Shown here piece by piece: positions 26,959-36,300 of a stretch of 64,000 nt of DNA. Position 1 is the first letter of the stretch; each line of letters starts with the position of its first letter. A program made the translations under genes and the position numbers. The notes beneath the pieces were generated by a model. That model had not been told where the DNA came from. It worked only from the letters and a program-made list of their open reading frames with translations, and did not search any database. This DNA is from Salinimonas lutimaris (GTDB lineage Bacteria > Pseudomonadota > Gammaproteobacteria > Enterobacterales > Alteromonadaceae), in the NCBI RefSeq assembly GCF_005222225.1, contig NZ_CP036536.1, positions 2,938,001-3,002,000 of the forward strand. The letters run 5' to 3'.

Positions 26959-29832
26959 TTAAAAACTATATCGGGCCTCAGCATAATAAAAACCCCCATT
27001 AATGCCAGCCGGCGCTGTGGTCGGATACTGCGCACCAACCAGTTGCTGATACGGATTCTCATCGGGGTAGCTGTTAAGCAGATTTCTGCCGCCAACTGAT
27101 ACGCTTAGCTGATCGCTGATCATATAACTGAACTCCGCATCCAGAGTCACCATTGCGCCGCCGTAGATATCCAGTCCGGCTGAGGCATCCAGATGATCTT
27201 CATAAAAACTGCCATAGTAGTTGCCCCGCCACAGCAAAGTGACGTCATCAAAGTACTGTTTCAGTGTGATGGTGGCCCGGTGTTCCGGCAGGTTGTCTTC
27301 CAGCATACGAATTCTGGCATCTGTCAGATTGGCCCGTAACGTAACCTGGCCCTGTTCATCTATCACCGGATAACGACTGACCTGTTCAACCTGAGTGTCT
27401 GTCCAGTTATAGGCTACCGACAGCTCATTGAGTACCTCACCCAGTGCCAGCCGGTAATGCAGCACAAAATCCAGTCCCTGGGTGCGGGTATCAAAGTCAT
27501 TGGTAAAATATTTAGCAGAACTGTATCGCCCGGCATCCGACTGACCCAGCGCAACCAGTGCTTCAATATCCTCATCATCCAGCGGAATCGCCGATGTGGT
27601 GCTGATTCTGTCATTCAGGCGGATATTGAAATAATCAAGCGTGAAGTAAAAATCGGCATCCCAGAATGCCACCAGTCCCACACTCATATTCACCGATTGT
27701 TCTGGCGTCAGCGGACTGGCTCCCAGCTGACGGGAAATCAGACTATCGGGTGGCAAAGTGGCCTGATCTTCCAGACCGCCGGCGGCATAAGCGGTGGTCA
27801 CATTAATCACATTACTTTGTCCAACGGTTGGCGCTTTAAATCCGGTGCTGAGTGAGCTTCTTAAAGCTAGTAAATCACTGGCCTGATAGCGCACACTGAG
27901 TTTGCCATCATAGGTAGACCCAAAATCGGAAAAATGCTCGGTGCGCAGTGCGCCGGCCAGACTAAAACGCTCTGTCAGGCGGCTTTCGCCATCAGCGTAC
28001 AGCGCCCAGTTGTGCCGGCTCCAGTGTCCGGCCGACTGGGGCTGATACCCGGGGAAGCCGTTTGAACCGATGCTAAACCCCTGCGACAAGCCGTTAGTGT
28101 TGTTATAGGCAAACTGGCCAACCTGCCAGGAGGCCGCATCGCCGGCGCGCTGGTGATAGGTTTCCCGACGCCACTCTGCGCCAAAACCAAGGTTAAGCGG
28201 TCCATACCATTGCGTTTGCACAGGTTTGGAAAAATCCAGATTCACCGTGCGTTCAACCTGGCTCACCGCCCCGGGAGAAAATGTCGTGGGCGTCGCCGGG
28301 CCCAGCGACGGATTCAGCGTATCGGACAAGGTATACTCAATGTGCGAATAACCTATCGTACCACTTAAATCGTATTCAAGCTGATGTGGCAAACTACCAC
28401 TGATCCCGGTTGTGACAGCGGCATCTTCCACCACACCGCCAAATTTGGGCCTGAAGCCTCCCGGCAAAACCTCATTGAAGGCAAAGCAGTTCTGGCCAAC
28501 CGCATCATCTGCGGCAATGCGCTGGTAAGCTGGCTGGTTCAGCACATTATCCGATGTGATCATGACCTGCGGGCAACTGATCCCCTGCCCCAGTCCGTCT
28601 AAATCTGCCACCAAAAGTTCCAGTCCGGCATCGGTGTTGCGACTGAACACCCCTTCGCGAAAATGCGGGTGCCGGTAGTAAAATCCACCCTGCACTTTAC
28701 GTCGGGCCAGATTGGCAAATGCATACCACTGATGATGCTGGTTGAGCTCCACCCCTGCATTGGCTGCGCCTTTCACATCGTACTCTACATCCAGTGCGCC
28801 CCACACCTGGGCCGGCGAAGCCACAAATTCGTTGCCCGCTTCTATCAGGGTGGTGGCATCATCGCGCTGCACCGAGCGCGATGTGGCCTGCTGCTGTCGG
28901 TACTCCACTGTCAGATTGGCAAATCCGTGGTCGGTCAGCGCCAACCCCAGATTGCCCTGAAACTGAAATGCATCGCCATCCCCCTGACTGTACTGGCCGG
29001 CCTGCACGGCCACATCGCCGCCTTCTGCATCGTCTTTTAAAACAAAGTTTATCACTCCGGCAATCGCATCTGAGCCGTACTGAGCCGCGGCCCCGTCGCG
29101 CAACACTTCAACCTGTTCTATGGCGTAGGCCGGCAGCACCGAAATATCCGGGCCCTGAGCCCCGTCAGACAAGCCACCACCCAAAAAGGTAATTACCGCT
29201 GAACGATGCCGTCGTTTGCCGTTTAACAGCAGCAGAGTATGATCGGATGCCATCCCCCGCAAATTAGCCGGTCGCACCATGCTCGAGGCATCATTGATAG
29301 GCTGGTCACTGACATTCAGTGAAGGGATGGTGGCTGAAAGCATGCTCAGTAAGTCGCTGCTGCCCTGCCCGCGAAAGCTGTCCGGACCCAGAATATCCAG
29401 CGGTACTGCCGATTCGATCACCGACCGGGGCGAGCTTCGGCTACCCACAATAGCTATGCGCTCCAGCGTCATGGCAGGTTCGCTGTCATCTTCTTTCAGG
29501 GTGGCCGGTGTAGGTGCAGGCTGACGAATCTCAGAAATGTGTTTAACCGTGAGCATGCCTCTGGCATCCACATCCACTGCCAGCTCAGTGCCTTCAAGCA
29601 AGGCTGCCAGCCCTTCTTTGATCGTGAAGGTGCCGGTCAGCGAATTCGCGGTGACCTGCTGCGCCAAATCATATGAAAATAACAGAGTGGTATCGGCCTG
29701 ACGGGCAAACTCGGTCAGCGCTTCATCGGCGGTTTTTGCAGTAATATCAAAGGTGAAGGTTTGCGCGGCCTGAGCCAGCATGGTGGTCAGACTCAGCGTT
29801 ATTGAGCAGGCTAAACGGCTTACCACACGCAC
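26959..29832 (-). CDS. TonB-dependent receptor with STN signalling domain
   Basis: A 957-residue outer-membrane receptor. The signal peptide ends TMLAQAAQ. Residues about 25-105 are the STN (secretin/TonB N-terminal) domain that contacts a FecR-type anti-sigma factor. A TonB-box-like LERIAIVG, then the plug (LRGMASDHTLLLLNGKRRHR, AAAQYGSDAIAGVINFVLKD) and a 22-strand barrel ending in ARYSF follow. Start is GTG at 29832. It lies downstream of the sigma/FecR pair on the same strand, so it is the signal-transducing receptor of a FecA-FecR-FecI-like circuit. The ligand is unknown. The plug is very similar to that of the receptor at 31841. Confidence 0.9.
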   Translation of the reverse strand: MRVVSRLACSITLSLTTMLAQAAQTFTFDITAKTADEALTEFARQADTTLLFSYDLAQQVTANSLTGTFTIKEGLAALLEGTELAVDVDARGMLTVKHISEIRQPAPTPATLKEDDSEPAMTLERIAIVGSRSSPRSVIESAVPLDILGPDSFRGQGSSDLLSMLSATIPSLNVSDQPINDASSMVRPANLRGMASDHTLLLLNGKRRHRSAVITFLGGGLSDGAQGPDISVLPAYAIEQVEVLRDGAAAQYGSDAIAGVINFVLKDDAEGGDVAVQAGQYSQGDGDAFQFQGNLGLALTDHGFANLTVEYRQQQATSRSVQRDDATTLIEAGNEFVASPAQVWGALDVEYDVKGAANAGVELNQHHQWYAFANLARRKVQGGFYYRHPHFREGVFSRNTDAGLELLVADLDGLGQGISCPQVMITSDNVLNQPAYQRIAADDAVGQNCFAFNEVLPGGFRPKFGGVVEDAAVTTGISGSLPHQLEYDLSGTIGYSHIEYTLSDTLNPSLGPATPTTFSPGAVSQVERTVNLDFSKPVQTQWYGPLNLGFGAEWRRETYHQRAGDAASWQVGQFAYNNTNGLSQGFSIGSNGFPGYQPQSAGHWSRHNWALYADGESRLTERFSLAGALRTEHFSDFGSTYDGKLSVRYQASDLLALRSSLSTGFKAPTVGQSNVINVTTAYAAGGLEDQATLPPDSLISRQLGASPLTPEQSVNMSVGLVAFWDADFYFTLDYFNIRLNDRISTTSAIPLDDEDIEALVALGQSDAGRYSSAKYFTNDFDTRTQGLDFVLHYRLALGEVLNELSVAYNWTDTQVEQVSRYPVIDEQGQVTLRANLTDARIRMLEDNLPEHRATITLKQYFDDVTLLWRGNYYGSFYEDHLDASAGLDIYGGAMVTLDAEFSYMISDQLSVSVGGRNLLNSYPDENPYQQLVGAQYPTTAPAGINGGFYYAEARYSF

Positions 29833-30030
29833 AGCTTACCACCCCACATTTATTGGCGGGGACTGCGGTACAAGCAAAATGGCCATGCTGAGAGTGGCAA
29901 CAAAGAAAAAGCGCAGCGACAGTAACAAAACAAGAGTTCATTCAGTAATTTGAATAATAGTGACACAGTCATAAAGCAGATGACAACTATTAAACTTGGT
30001 TAACCCCTGCGCGACGGGTATTGTGTCAGT

Positions 30031-31113
30031 CTATGACGACGCTGCGACGCTATCTGTGTTCAGACTTAACTCAATGGTCATACCTGAGCGCTTATGCTGA
30101 ATATTGAAGCTGTTTTTTAGCGCAAACAGCAAGCCACTGATATCACCTACTTTAAAATAGCCAGCTACGCGCTTTTGTTTCAGAGTTTCGTCTTTAATGG
30201 AAAATGTCACCGGGGTATAACGCCCTATCTCTTTAAGCGCAGCGGCCAGCGGTTCCCCCTTAAACACAATCATGCCCTGCTGCCACGCCAAATCCTGCTG
30301 CATGGCATCGTCGGTCATATTATGTCTGGCATCAACCGCACCGCGTACGTTGGCTTTTTCACCCGCTACCATTAGCTGCCCGCCAACATTGTCATCAGGA
30401 TTAATCAGTGCTGTGGCGTCGCTGGCGGGGGTTTGTGATGTTTTATCCCTGACCAGGACCTTACCTTCGGTTACCACCAGCTCAAATTCTTCATCTTCAT
30501 TCAGCTGCATATTAAATGCAGTGCCAATGGCGGTGACTGTGTTTTCACCGGCCTGAACAATGAACGGGCGGTAGTGGTCGTGAGCCACCGCAAAATGCGC
30601 TTCCCCTCGTTGCAGCTCGATGTGCCGGGTATTTCCGGAAAAGTCGATATTGATAATGGAATTGGTGTTTAGCTGTACAATGGTACCGTCAACCAGCTTC
30701 ACGGTGCGCTGCTCACCAATTGCGGTAGCCACCCGACGGGCCACATGTTGGGCGGAATTATCAGCGGGCATTAGCCACGACCAGTCCAGCATCACACTTA
30801 GCATCACCGCCACTGCCATAAACGCTGCCGCAATACTATATCGAGCGCGACGCTCGGCTTTTATCTGACGCTTCTGCGAAAGTTCAGGACTTTGCTTTAA
30901 TGGGTACAAACCACTGAGCTCATTAAGTACGCTCATGTCGTCCCACAGGCTGGCCAGCTCATGCAGAATCCGCCTGTGCCCGTTACTGGCTTCCACCCAG
31001 GCTTCCAGCTCCTGACGCTCAGCAGCATTTAAGCCCCGATCAATCCGGCTAATCCATAATGAAGCCTGCTCGTAAATATCTTCTTTGCTGGTAAACTGAC
31101 TTACGTTATTCAT
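30031..31113 (-). CDS. FecR-type transmembrane anti-sigma/sigma regulator
   Basis: A 360-residue protein. The N-terminal cytoplasmic domain (ASLWISRIDRGLNAAERQELEAW) is the DUF4880-type sigma-contact region, one TM helix is at about residues 92-112, and a periplasmic FecR domain follows (RTVKLVDGTIVQLNTNS...RGEAHFAV, VTEGKVLV). The C-terminal part (VFKGEPLAAALKEIGRY) is the receptor-interacting region. Its ATG overlaps the stop of the sigma factor by 4 bases (ATGA), so the two are coupled. Confidence 0.92.
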   Translation of the reverse strand: MNNVSQFTSKEDIYEQASLWISRIDRGLNAAERQELEAWVEASNGHRRILHELASLWDDMSVLNELSGLYPLKQSPELSQKRQIKAERRARYSIAAAFMAVAVMLSVMLDWSWLMPADNSAQHVARRVATAIGEQRTVKLVDGTIVQLNTNSIINIDFSGNTRHIELQRGEAHFAVAHDHYRPFIVQAGENTVTAIGTAFNMQLNEDEEFELVVTEGKVLVRDKTSQTPASDATALINPDDNVGGQLMVAGEKANVRGAVDARHNMTDDAMQQDLAWQQGMIVFKGEPLAAALKEIGRYTPVTFSIKDETLKQKRVAGYFKVGDISGLLFALKNSFNIQHKRSGMTIELSLNTDSVAASS

Positions 31114-31667
31114 TGACTATGCACATCCTGACTGCGGGATGATGAGTTCGGTGACGCGCTGCCGTCAGATAACGACGCAAGATATCGCGAGCACATCAGC
31201 AAGCCCTTGGCGACATGTTTTTCAACGGTACTTTCGCTAAGCCCGACTAGCTCAGCGATGTCTTTTTGTTTCATGCCGTAAACTTTTTTAAGCAGAAAAA
31301 CCCGTTTTACTTCCGCCGATAACGCATCAGTAGCGCGACAAAAATGAATAAAGCGCTCTTTGCTTTCAACGTGCTTTTCTAAACTGTGTCCAACCAAATC
31401 ATGGGGCAGAGTATCCATGTTCTCCACTGCATCATTCAGCTGACTGGCGGCACTGCTAACATGATTGAGCGCCAGATTCTTTACTGTCCGAAGCATGTAA
31501 GTTCGCTCATAGCGAATTTCCTGCTTCAGTTCAGCTTCGTAACTTTTAATAAATGCTTCTTGCACGATATCTTCAATATCGTCTTTACTGACAATATTGC
31601 TAATCGAACGCATTAATTTTTTGCGGTACTTTATATAAGTTTCCGCCAGTGTCGACTTCTCTGTCAT
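31110..31667 (-). CDS. ECF sigma factor, FecI-like
   Basis: A 185-residue ECF sigma factor. Region 2 (DIEDIVQEAFIKSYE, ERTYMLRTVKNLALNH) binds core polymerase and the -10, and region 4 (MKQKDIAELVGLSESTVEKHVAKGL) binds the -35. The ATG at 31667 is chosen over the TTG at 31676. It is the first gene of a sigma/FecR/TonB-receptor set and is expected to direct transcription of the receptor gene(s) when the receptor signals. Its promoter lies between 31668 and 31805. Confidence 0.92.
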   Translation of the reverse strand: MTEKSTLAETYIKYRKKLMRSISNIVSKDDIEDIVQEAFIKSYEAELKQEIRYERTYMLRTVKNLALNHVSSAASQLNDAVENMDTLPHDLVGHSLEKHVESKERFIHFCRATDALSAEVKRVFLLKKVYGMKQKDIAELVGLSESTVEKHVAKGLLMCSRYLASLSDGSASPNSSSRSQDVHSQ

Positions 31668-31805
31668 AGATAACAATCACGCTGCGTCATTAAGGCTTTA
31701 CAAATTGTTCGATAGTGCAGCAGTAAAAAGGTGTTGTCATCCATTTTAGCCGTCTTTTGGTCTAATGACTAAGTCACCTATGTGTGACAGAGTAAACAAA
31801 ATAAT

Positions 31806-31828
31806 AAGGGGGCCTGACCGGCCCCCTT
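31806..31828 (-). terminator. terminator after the second TonB receptor
   Basis: On the minus strand AAGGGGGCC-ggtca-GGCCCCCTT is followed by a T-rich run (ATTATTTTG). It separates the receptor gene at 31841 from the sigma-factor promoter. Confidence 0.88.
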
Positions 31829-31840
31829 CATCAGCGGTTA

Positions 31841-34435
31841 TTAAAACGTGTAGATACCACGCAGATAGTAGAATCCACCATTGATACCAATGGGTGACGT
31901 TACCGGGTAAGTCGCACCGGCTACCTCTGTATCGTACTGAACGTTTTCATCAGGATATTCATCCAGTGCGTTTTTCGCACCCAGTACCACCTGCAAATCT
32001 TCGCTGAAGTGGTAGCCCACTTCCAGATCCACGGTGACTTCGCTGCTGACTTTATCAATCGGCAGGGCTGAATCCAGGTGATCCTCATAGATGCTGCCGT
32101 AATAGTTCAGACGGCCCATTACGCGCCAGTCACCATTGGTGTGATTAGCGGTAAAGCTCCAGCGTACCGGCGGCAGGTTATCTTCCAGCATTCTCACACG
32201 CTCAGCAGAGATGTTATCAGACGCCTGGTCAACGGTAGTGGACGTCCAGTTGTAGGCCAGTGAGTACTTAGTATCACCACCAAACATTTCCTGGCTATAA
32301 TTGGCTACAACATCAACACCTTCAGTGGTGGTATCAAAGTCATTGGTAAAGAAACTGACTTCGGTGAAGCTGGAGGCATCGCTAACACCCTGCGCCAGTA
32401 GCGCCGCAATATCGTCTTCAGTCAGTTTAATACCTGATGTGGTACTGATACGGTCAGTCAGCTCAATGTTGTAATAATCGACGGTCAGGAACAGGCCGTT
32501 ATCAAAGTTGGCGACCATACCCAGGCTGTAGCTTTCTGACTCTTCAGGAGTCAGTTCCGTACCACCTTTTTGAACAGAGATAGGATCTGTTGGTGGCAGC
32601 GTTGCACGGTCAATCAGTTCACCATCGGTACCAAAGGCTGTTGTAACGTTACGAACGTTGCTCTGACCAATAGTAGGTGCTTTAAAGCCGGTAGAGAATG
32701 CACCCCGGAAAGCAATGCTGTCGGTAGCCTGCCAGCGGGCAGAAATTTTACCTTTAGTTGTGTCACCAAAGTCCGAGAAGTCTTCGTAACGAACCGCAGC
32801 AGCAAGCAAGAAGTCTTCGGTCAGATACATTTCGGCATCCAGATAGAATGCAATGTTATGACGAGAGGCTTCGTTCTGACTGCGGGCAGACAGACCCGGG
32901 AAACCGTTTGAACCGATACCGAAACCTTGTGAGCCCAGCGGACCGATTTCATAAGATGCCACATCACCGGCTAAGCTTTCATACGTTTCATGGCGGTACT
33001 GGAAACCACCTGCCAGATACAGCGGCTCGTTCATACCCACATCAATAGGCTTGTTCAGGTCGATATCCAGCGTCTGTTCAGACTGCGTATATTTACCCGG
33101 CTTAAATGAAGTTGGAGAATCCGGGCCTAATGACGGGTTGATCGTGTTAGAAATTGCAAAATCAATTTCGTTCTGGCCCAGGTTAAGACTCACATCATAG
33201 CCAATCTCGTTAGCCAGCTCACCGCGAGTACCAAATACCAGAGACATATCGGTTACCGTACCGCCAAAGCGCGGGGTAAAACCACCCGGGAACACTTCGT
33301 TAAAGGCAAAACAGTTGGCACCCAGCGCGGTGCTGTTATCAGCAATCAGGCCATACTCAGGGCTGTTCAGCACATTGTTACCTACCGGTACAGACGGACA
33401 CTCAATACCTGTGCCTACACCGTCAAGATCCCCCACCAACAGCAATGCGTTGCCGTCTTCATCTGTGCCACCATCAAATACACCACCACGGGTGTGCGGG
33501 TTACGGTAATAGAAGCCACCTTCTACTTCACGCTCAGCATAGTTACCAAACATATAGGCTTCGGCGTTACTGTTCAGTTCCAGACCCGCATTGGCAAACA
33601 GTTTAATGTCGTGCTTGATTTCAGGGTTACCCCAGATTTGCGCCGGGTTGGCTACAAATTCGTTACCTGCAGCAATCAGTGCCGCAGCATCGTCACGCTG
33701 TACACTGCGCGATGTATCATCGGCAGTGCGGTATTCAGCACTTAAGTTTAAAAAGCCATCATCGCTTAGTGGCAGACCCACGTTACCGGAGATCTGCATC
33801 ATGTCGCCGTCACCTTCGTAGTACGAACCGTAACGCGCTTCTACGATACCGCCTTCGGCGTCATCTTTAAGCACAAAGTTCACTACCCCGGCAATAGCAT
33901 CAGAGCCGTACTGGGCAGCCGCTCCGTCACGCAGTACTTCAACCTGTTTAAGCGCCGTGGCCGGAATAACCGAAATATCCGGACCCTGGGCGCCGTCTGA
34001 TAAACCACCACCTAAGAAAGTGATAACCGCAGAGCGGTGACGACGCTTACCATTCACCAGTACCAGCGTATGGTCAGATGCCATACCACGCAGGTTAGCC
34101 GGACGTACCAGTGATGACGCATCGTTAATTGGCTGGTCGTTTACGTTAAAAGACGGAACCACTGTTTGCAGCATCGACACCATGTCGGTTGAGCCCTGAT
34201 TCTTGAACTCTTCATCACCGATGATATCAATAGGTACTGGTGACTCGCCCACAGAACGAGGCGCAGCACGAGTACCAACGATAGCAATTTGTTCTACGTC
34301 TTCAGGCGCTTGTTCAGCCGCTTTGTCACCCAGTTCCTGAGCAGCAGCAGTGTTAAACGCTAATACGGAAAATGCAGCTGAAGCAGCAAACGCTGTGCGC
34401 ATATTTTTTGTCAGTAATGACAGTGTGGTTTTCAT
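31841..34435 (-). CDS. TonB-dependent receptor without STN domain, paralogue of 26959
   Basis: A 864-residue receptor from ATG 34435, where the signal peptide MKTTLSLLTKNMRTAFAAS begins. The 24 codons before it are not part of the family. After the signal peptide comes a TonB-box-like VEQIAIVGTR, a plug and a barrel ending GIYTF. The plug shares long blocks with the STN receptor (for example VITFLGGGLSDGAQGPDIS and EVLRDGAAAQYGSDAIAG). It lacks the STN domain, so it should transport but not signal through FecR. It sits immediately upstream of, and in the same orientation as, the sigma/FecR/receptor unit but is cut off by a terminator. Its 5' region has no Fur box that I can see. Confidence 0.9.
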   Translation of the reverse strand: MKTTLSLLTKNMRTAFAASAAFSVLAFNTAAAQELGDKAAEQAPEDVEQIAIVGTRAAPRSVGESPVPIDIIGDEEFKNQGSTDMVSMLQTVVPSFNVNDQPINDASSLVRPANLRGMASDHTLVLVNGKRRHRSAVITFLGGGLSDGAQGPDISVIPATALKQVEVLRDGAAAQYGSDAIAGVVNFVLKDDAEGGIVEARYGSYYEGDGDMMQISGNVGLPLSDDGFLNLSAEYRTADDTSRSVQRDDAAALIAAGNEFVANPAQIWGNPEIKHDIKLFANAGLELNSNAEAYMFGNYAEREVEGGFYYRNPHTRGGVFDGGTDEDGNALLLVGDLDGVGTGIECPSVPVGNNVLNSPEYGLIADNSTALGANCFAFNEVFPGGFTPRFGGTVTDMSLVFGTRGELANEIGYDVSLNLGQNEIDFAISNTINPSLGPDSPTSFKPGKYTQSEQTLDIDLNKPIDVGMNEPLYLAGGFQYRHETYESLAGDVASYEIGPLGSQGFGIGSNGFPGLSARSQNEASRHNIAFYLDAEMYLTEDFLLAAAVRYEDFSDFGDTTKGKISARWQATDSIAFRGAFSTGFKAPTIGQSNVRNVTTAFGTDGELIDRATLPPTDPISVQKGGTELTPEESESYSLGMVANFDNGLFLTVDYYNIELTDRISTTSGIKLTEDDIAALLAQGVSDASSFTEVSFFTNDFDTTTEGVDVVANYSQEMFGGDTKYSLAYNWTSTTVDQASDNISAERVRMLEDNLPPVRWSFTANHTNGDWRVMGRLNYYGSIYEDHLDSALPIDKVSSEVTVDLEVGYHFSEDLQVVLGAKNALDEYPDENVQYDTEVAGATYPVTSPIGINGGFYYLRGIYTF

Positions 34436-34731
34436 AGGTTTTCCCCGGATTATTGTTATGTTCTTGATGCACAGTCGCCAGGCAATTTTTATTATTTTCA
34501 GGCGCAAGCAAGAAACGATATACCTTGTTGTTGATGGCCATTAACGATGGCGCACGACATTTTTATAACCAGTAAGTTCAGGTAAAACAAACCTTTTTCG
34601 ATGAAAAAAATATTTATTTTCGATCCATAGAGGATTTTATTTTGTGGTTTGTCTATATAGGTATTCGCGTAGTTTAAGCGGGGTAAAATCTGCTTCTGCG
34701 GACGTTTTTTTGTTGTCTCCCTGATAATAAA
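34436..34731. other. ~300-bp AT-rich upstream region of the second receptor
   Basis: AT-rich leader with no gene. It probably carries the promoter of the receptor at 31841. No operator was recognised. Confidence 0.4.
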
Positions 34732-34753
34732 AAACCCGGCATTTGCCGGGTTT
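34732..34753 (-). terminator. terminator of grxD
   Basis: AAACCCGGC-attt-GCCGGGTTT with T-rich tails on both strands, 17 bases after the grxD stop codon. Confidence 0.88.
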
Positions 34754-34770
34754 CTCTTTTTACGCTGTCT

Positions 34771-35121
34771 TTATTCAGCCGGTGACTGTTTAGCCGCTGT
34801 CTCTTTAATCAGTGGCTGTAGTTCACCTTGCTGGAACATCTCAATGATGATGTCGCAACCACCTACCAGCTCACCTTCAACCCACAGCTGCGGGAACGTT
34901 GGCCAGTTGGCATACTTTGGTAACTCAGCGCGGATATCCGGGTTTTGCAGAATATCCACATAAGCAAACTGCTCGCCGCATGACATCAGCGCCTGCACTG
35001 CCTGAGCTGAAAAACCACAGCTAGGTAGCTTTGGTGACCCTTTCATATAAAGAAGAATCGGATTCTCAGCAATTTGCTCTTTAATTTTATCAACCGTCGA
35101 TTCGGTATTTACGTTTTCCAT
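34771..35121 (-). CDS. grxD: monothiol glutaredoxin GrxD
   Basis: About 116 residues from ATG 35121 (MENVNTESTV). The CGFS active site is Cys35 in LPSCGFSAQAVQ. Grx4-type proteins bind a [2Fe-2S] cluster bridged by glutathione and move clusters to BolA and other partners. The glutathione-binding TFPQLWVEGELVGGCD region is complete. The longer in-frame start at 35166 adds a non-family leader, so the 116-residue form is preferred and matches E. coli (115). Confidence 0.93.
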   Translation of the reverse strand: MENVNTESTVDKIKEQIAENPILLYMKGSPKLPSCGFSAQAVQALMSCGEQFAYVDILQNPDIRAELPKYANWPTFPQLWVEGELVGGCDIIIEMFQQGELQPLIKETAAKQSPAE

Positions 35122-35465
35122 TAAGACCTCGCATGTAGACATGTCATTACCCGTTGATATGGGCATGAGCAGCTTTTATTTCAAGTCGTCATATCATAAC
35201 ACGCTCGTCAGGCCGATGGGCAAACTCACAGCTTGGTTTTCTCTTGATCCATCCGGCCTTTACTGCGTATGTGGATCGTACAATCAGTGTCAGGGCTCGT
35301 TTAGTTGTGGCCCAAATTAATCTTACAAATTCATAAATTTGTCATTGGGTTATAGAAAAACGTCCTTATATTTCACAGATACACTAAGACCAATGCCGAC
35401 TCATACCATTCGAACAGGCAGGTATGAGGGGCTGATTTTTATAAACACCAACACGGAGACTCGTA

Positions 35466-36050
35466 ATGGCTTTTGAATTACCAGCATTACCTTATGAAAA
35501 AAATGCTCTGGAACCTCATATCTCTGCAGAGACGCTTGAGTACCACTATGGCAAGCACCACGCAACTTACGTCACTAAGCTGAATGGCCTTGTTGAAGGT
35601 ACAGATATGGAAAACAAAAGCCTGGAGGAGATCGTTAAGTCTTCTACTGGCGGTGTTTTCAATAATGCGGCTCAGGTTTGGAACCACACGTTCTACTGGA
35701 ACAGCCTAAGCCCGAATGGTGGTGGTGAACCTACTGGTGAACTGGCTGATGCGATTAATGCAAAATGGGGCTCGTTTGCTGACTTCCAGGCTGCATTTAA
35801 TGACAAAGCGACAGGCAACTTCGGCTCAGGCTGGACGTGGCTGGTAAAAACAGCTGACGGTTCAGTAGATATCGTAAACACTGACGATGCAGAAACACCA
35901 GTATCAGGTGAAGAATACACGCCGCTAATCACTGTAGACGTGTGGGAACATGCGTATTACATCGATTACCGCAATGCACGTCCTAAGTACCTGGAAAACT
36001 TCTGGGCACTGGTTAACTGGACGTTTGCCGCAGAAAACTTCGCAAAATAA
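35466..36050 (+). CDS. sodB: iron superoxide dismutase
   Basis: A 194-residue cytoplasmic Fe-SOD. The metal ligands are His27, His74, Asp158 and His162, and Gln70 in [11 protein letters not shown] is the residue typical of the Fe form. GGAG lies upstream of the ATG. It is monocistronic, with a terminator at 36076. Confidence 0.96.
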   Translation: MAFELPALPYEKNALEPHISAETLEYHYGKHHATYVTKLNGLVEGTDMENKSLEEIVKSSTGGVFNNAAQVWNHTFYWNSLSPNGGGEPTGELADAINAKWGSFADFQAAFNDKATGNFGSGWTWLVKTADGSVDIVNTDDAETPVSGEEYTPLITVDVWEHAYYIDYRNARPKYLENFWALVNWTFAAENFAK

Positions 36051-36075
36051 GCTTTTCATATAGCTAATTTCGCAT

Positions 36076-36105
36076 AAGCCCGCTTTTCAACAGCGGGCTT
36101 TTTAT
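36076..36105 (+). terminator. terminator of sodB
   Basis: AAGCCCGC-ttttcaaca-GCGGGCTT followed by TTTATTT. Confidence 0.9.
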
Positions 36106-36300
36106 TTGCATGTCCCCGCTATATCCCGCCCGCATTGTACTTTAGGTATAAAAGACGTAACTAATTGGAAAAAGTTCATTTTTTTATAGATCGATTATTT
36201 TTTAACAAGTTCATATTAAGTCCAAAAATATAGTATCGCTTTTGAAAATAAGGTCTAAGCTGAAAAGACGGGGAATCCGTTTTTCTACTTAGAGGTGCTC

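Noticed and set aside
29747-29941. 64-residue ORF upstream of the STN receptor
   Set aside because: It is Cys-rich and out of frame, it overlaps the receptor start, and it has no credible ribosome site or homology pattern.
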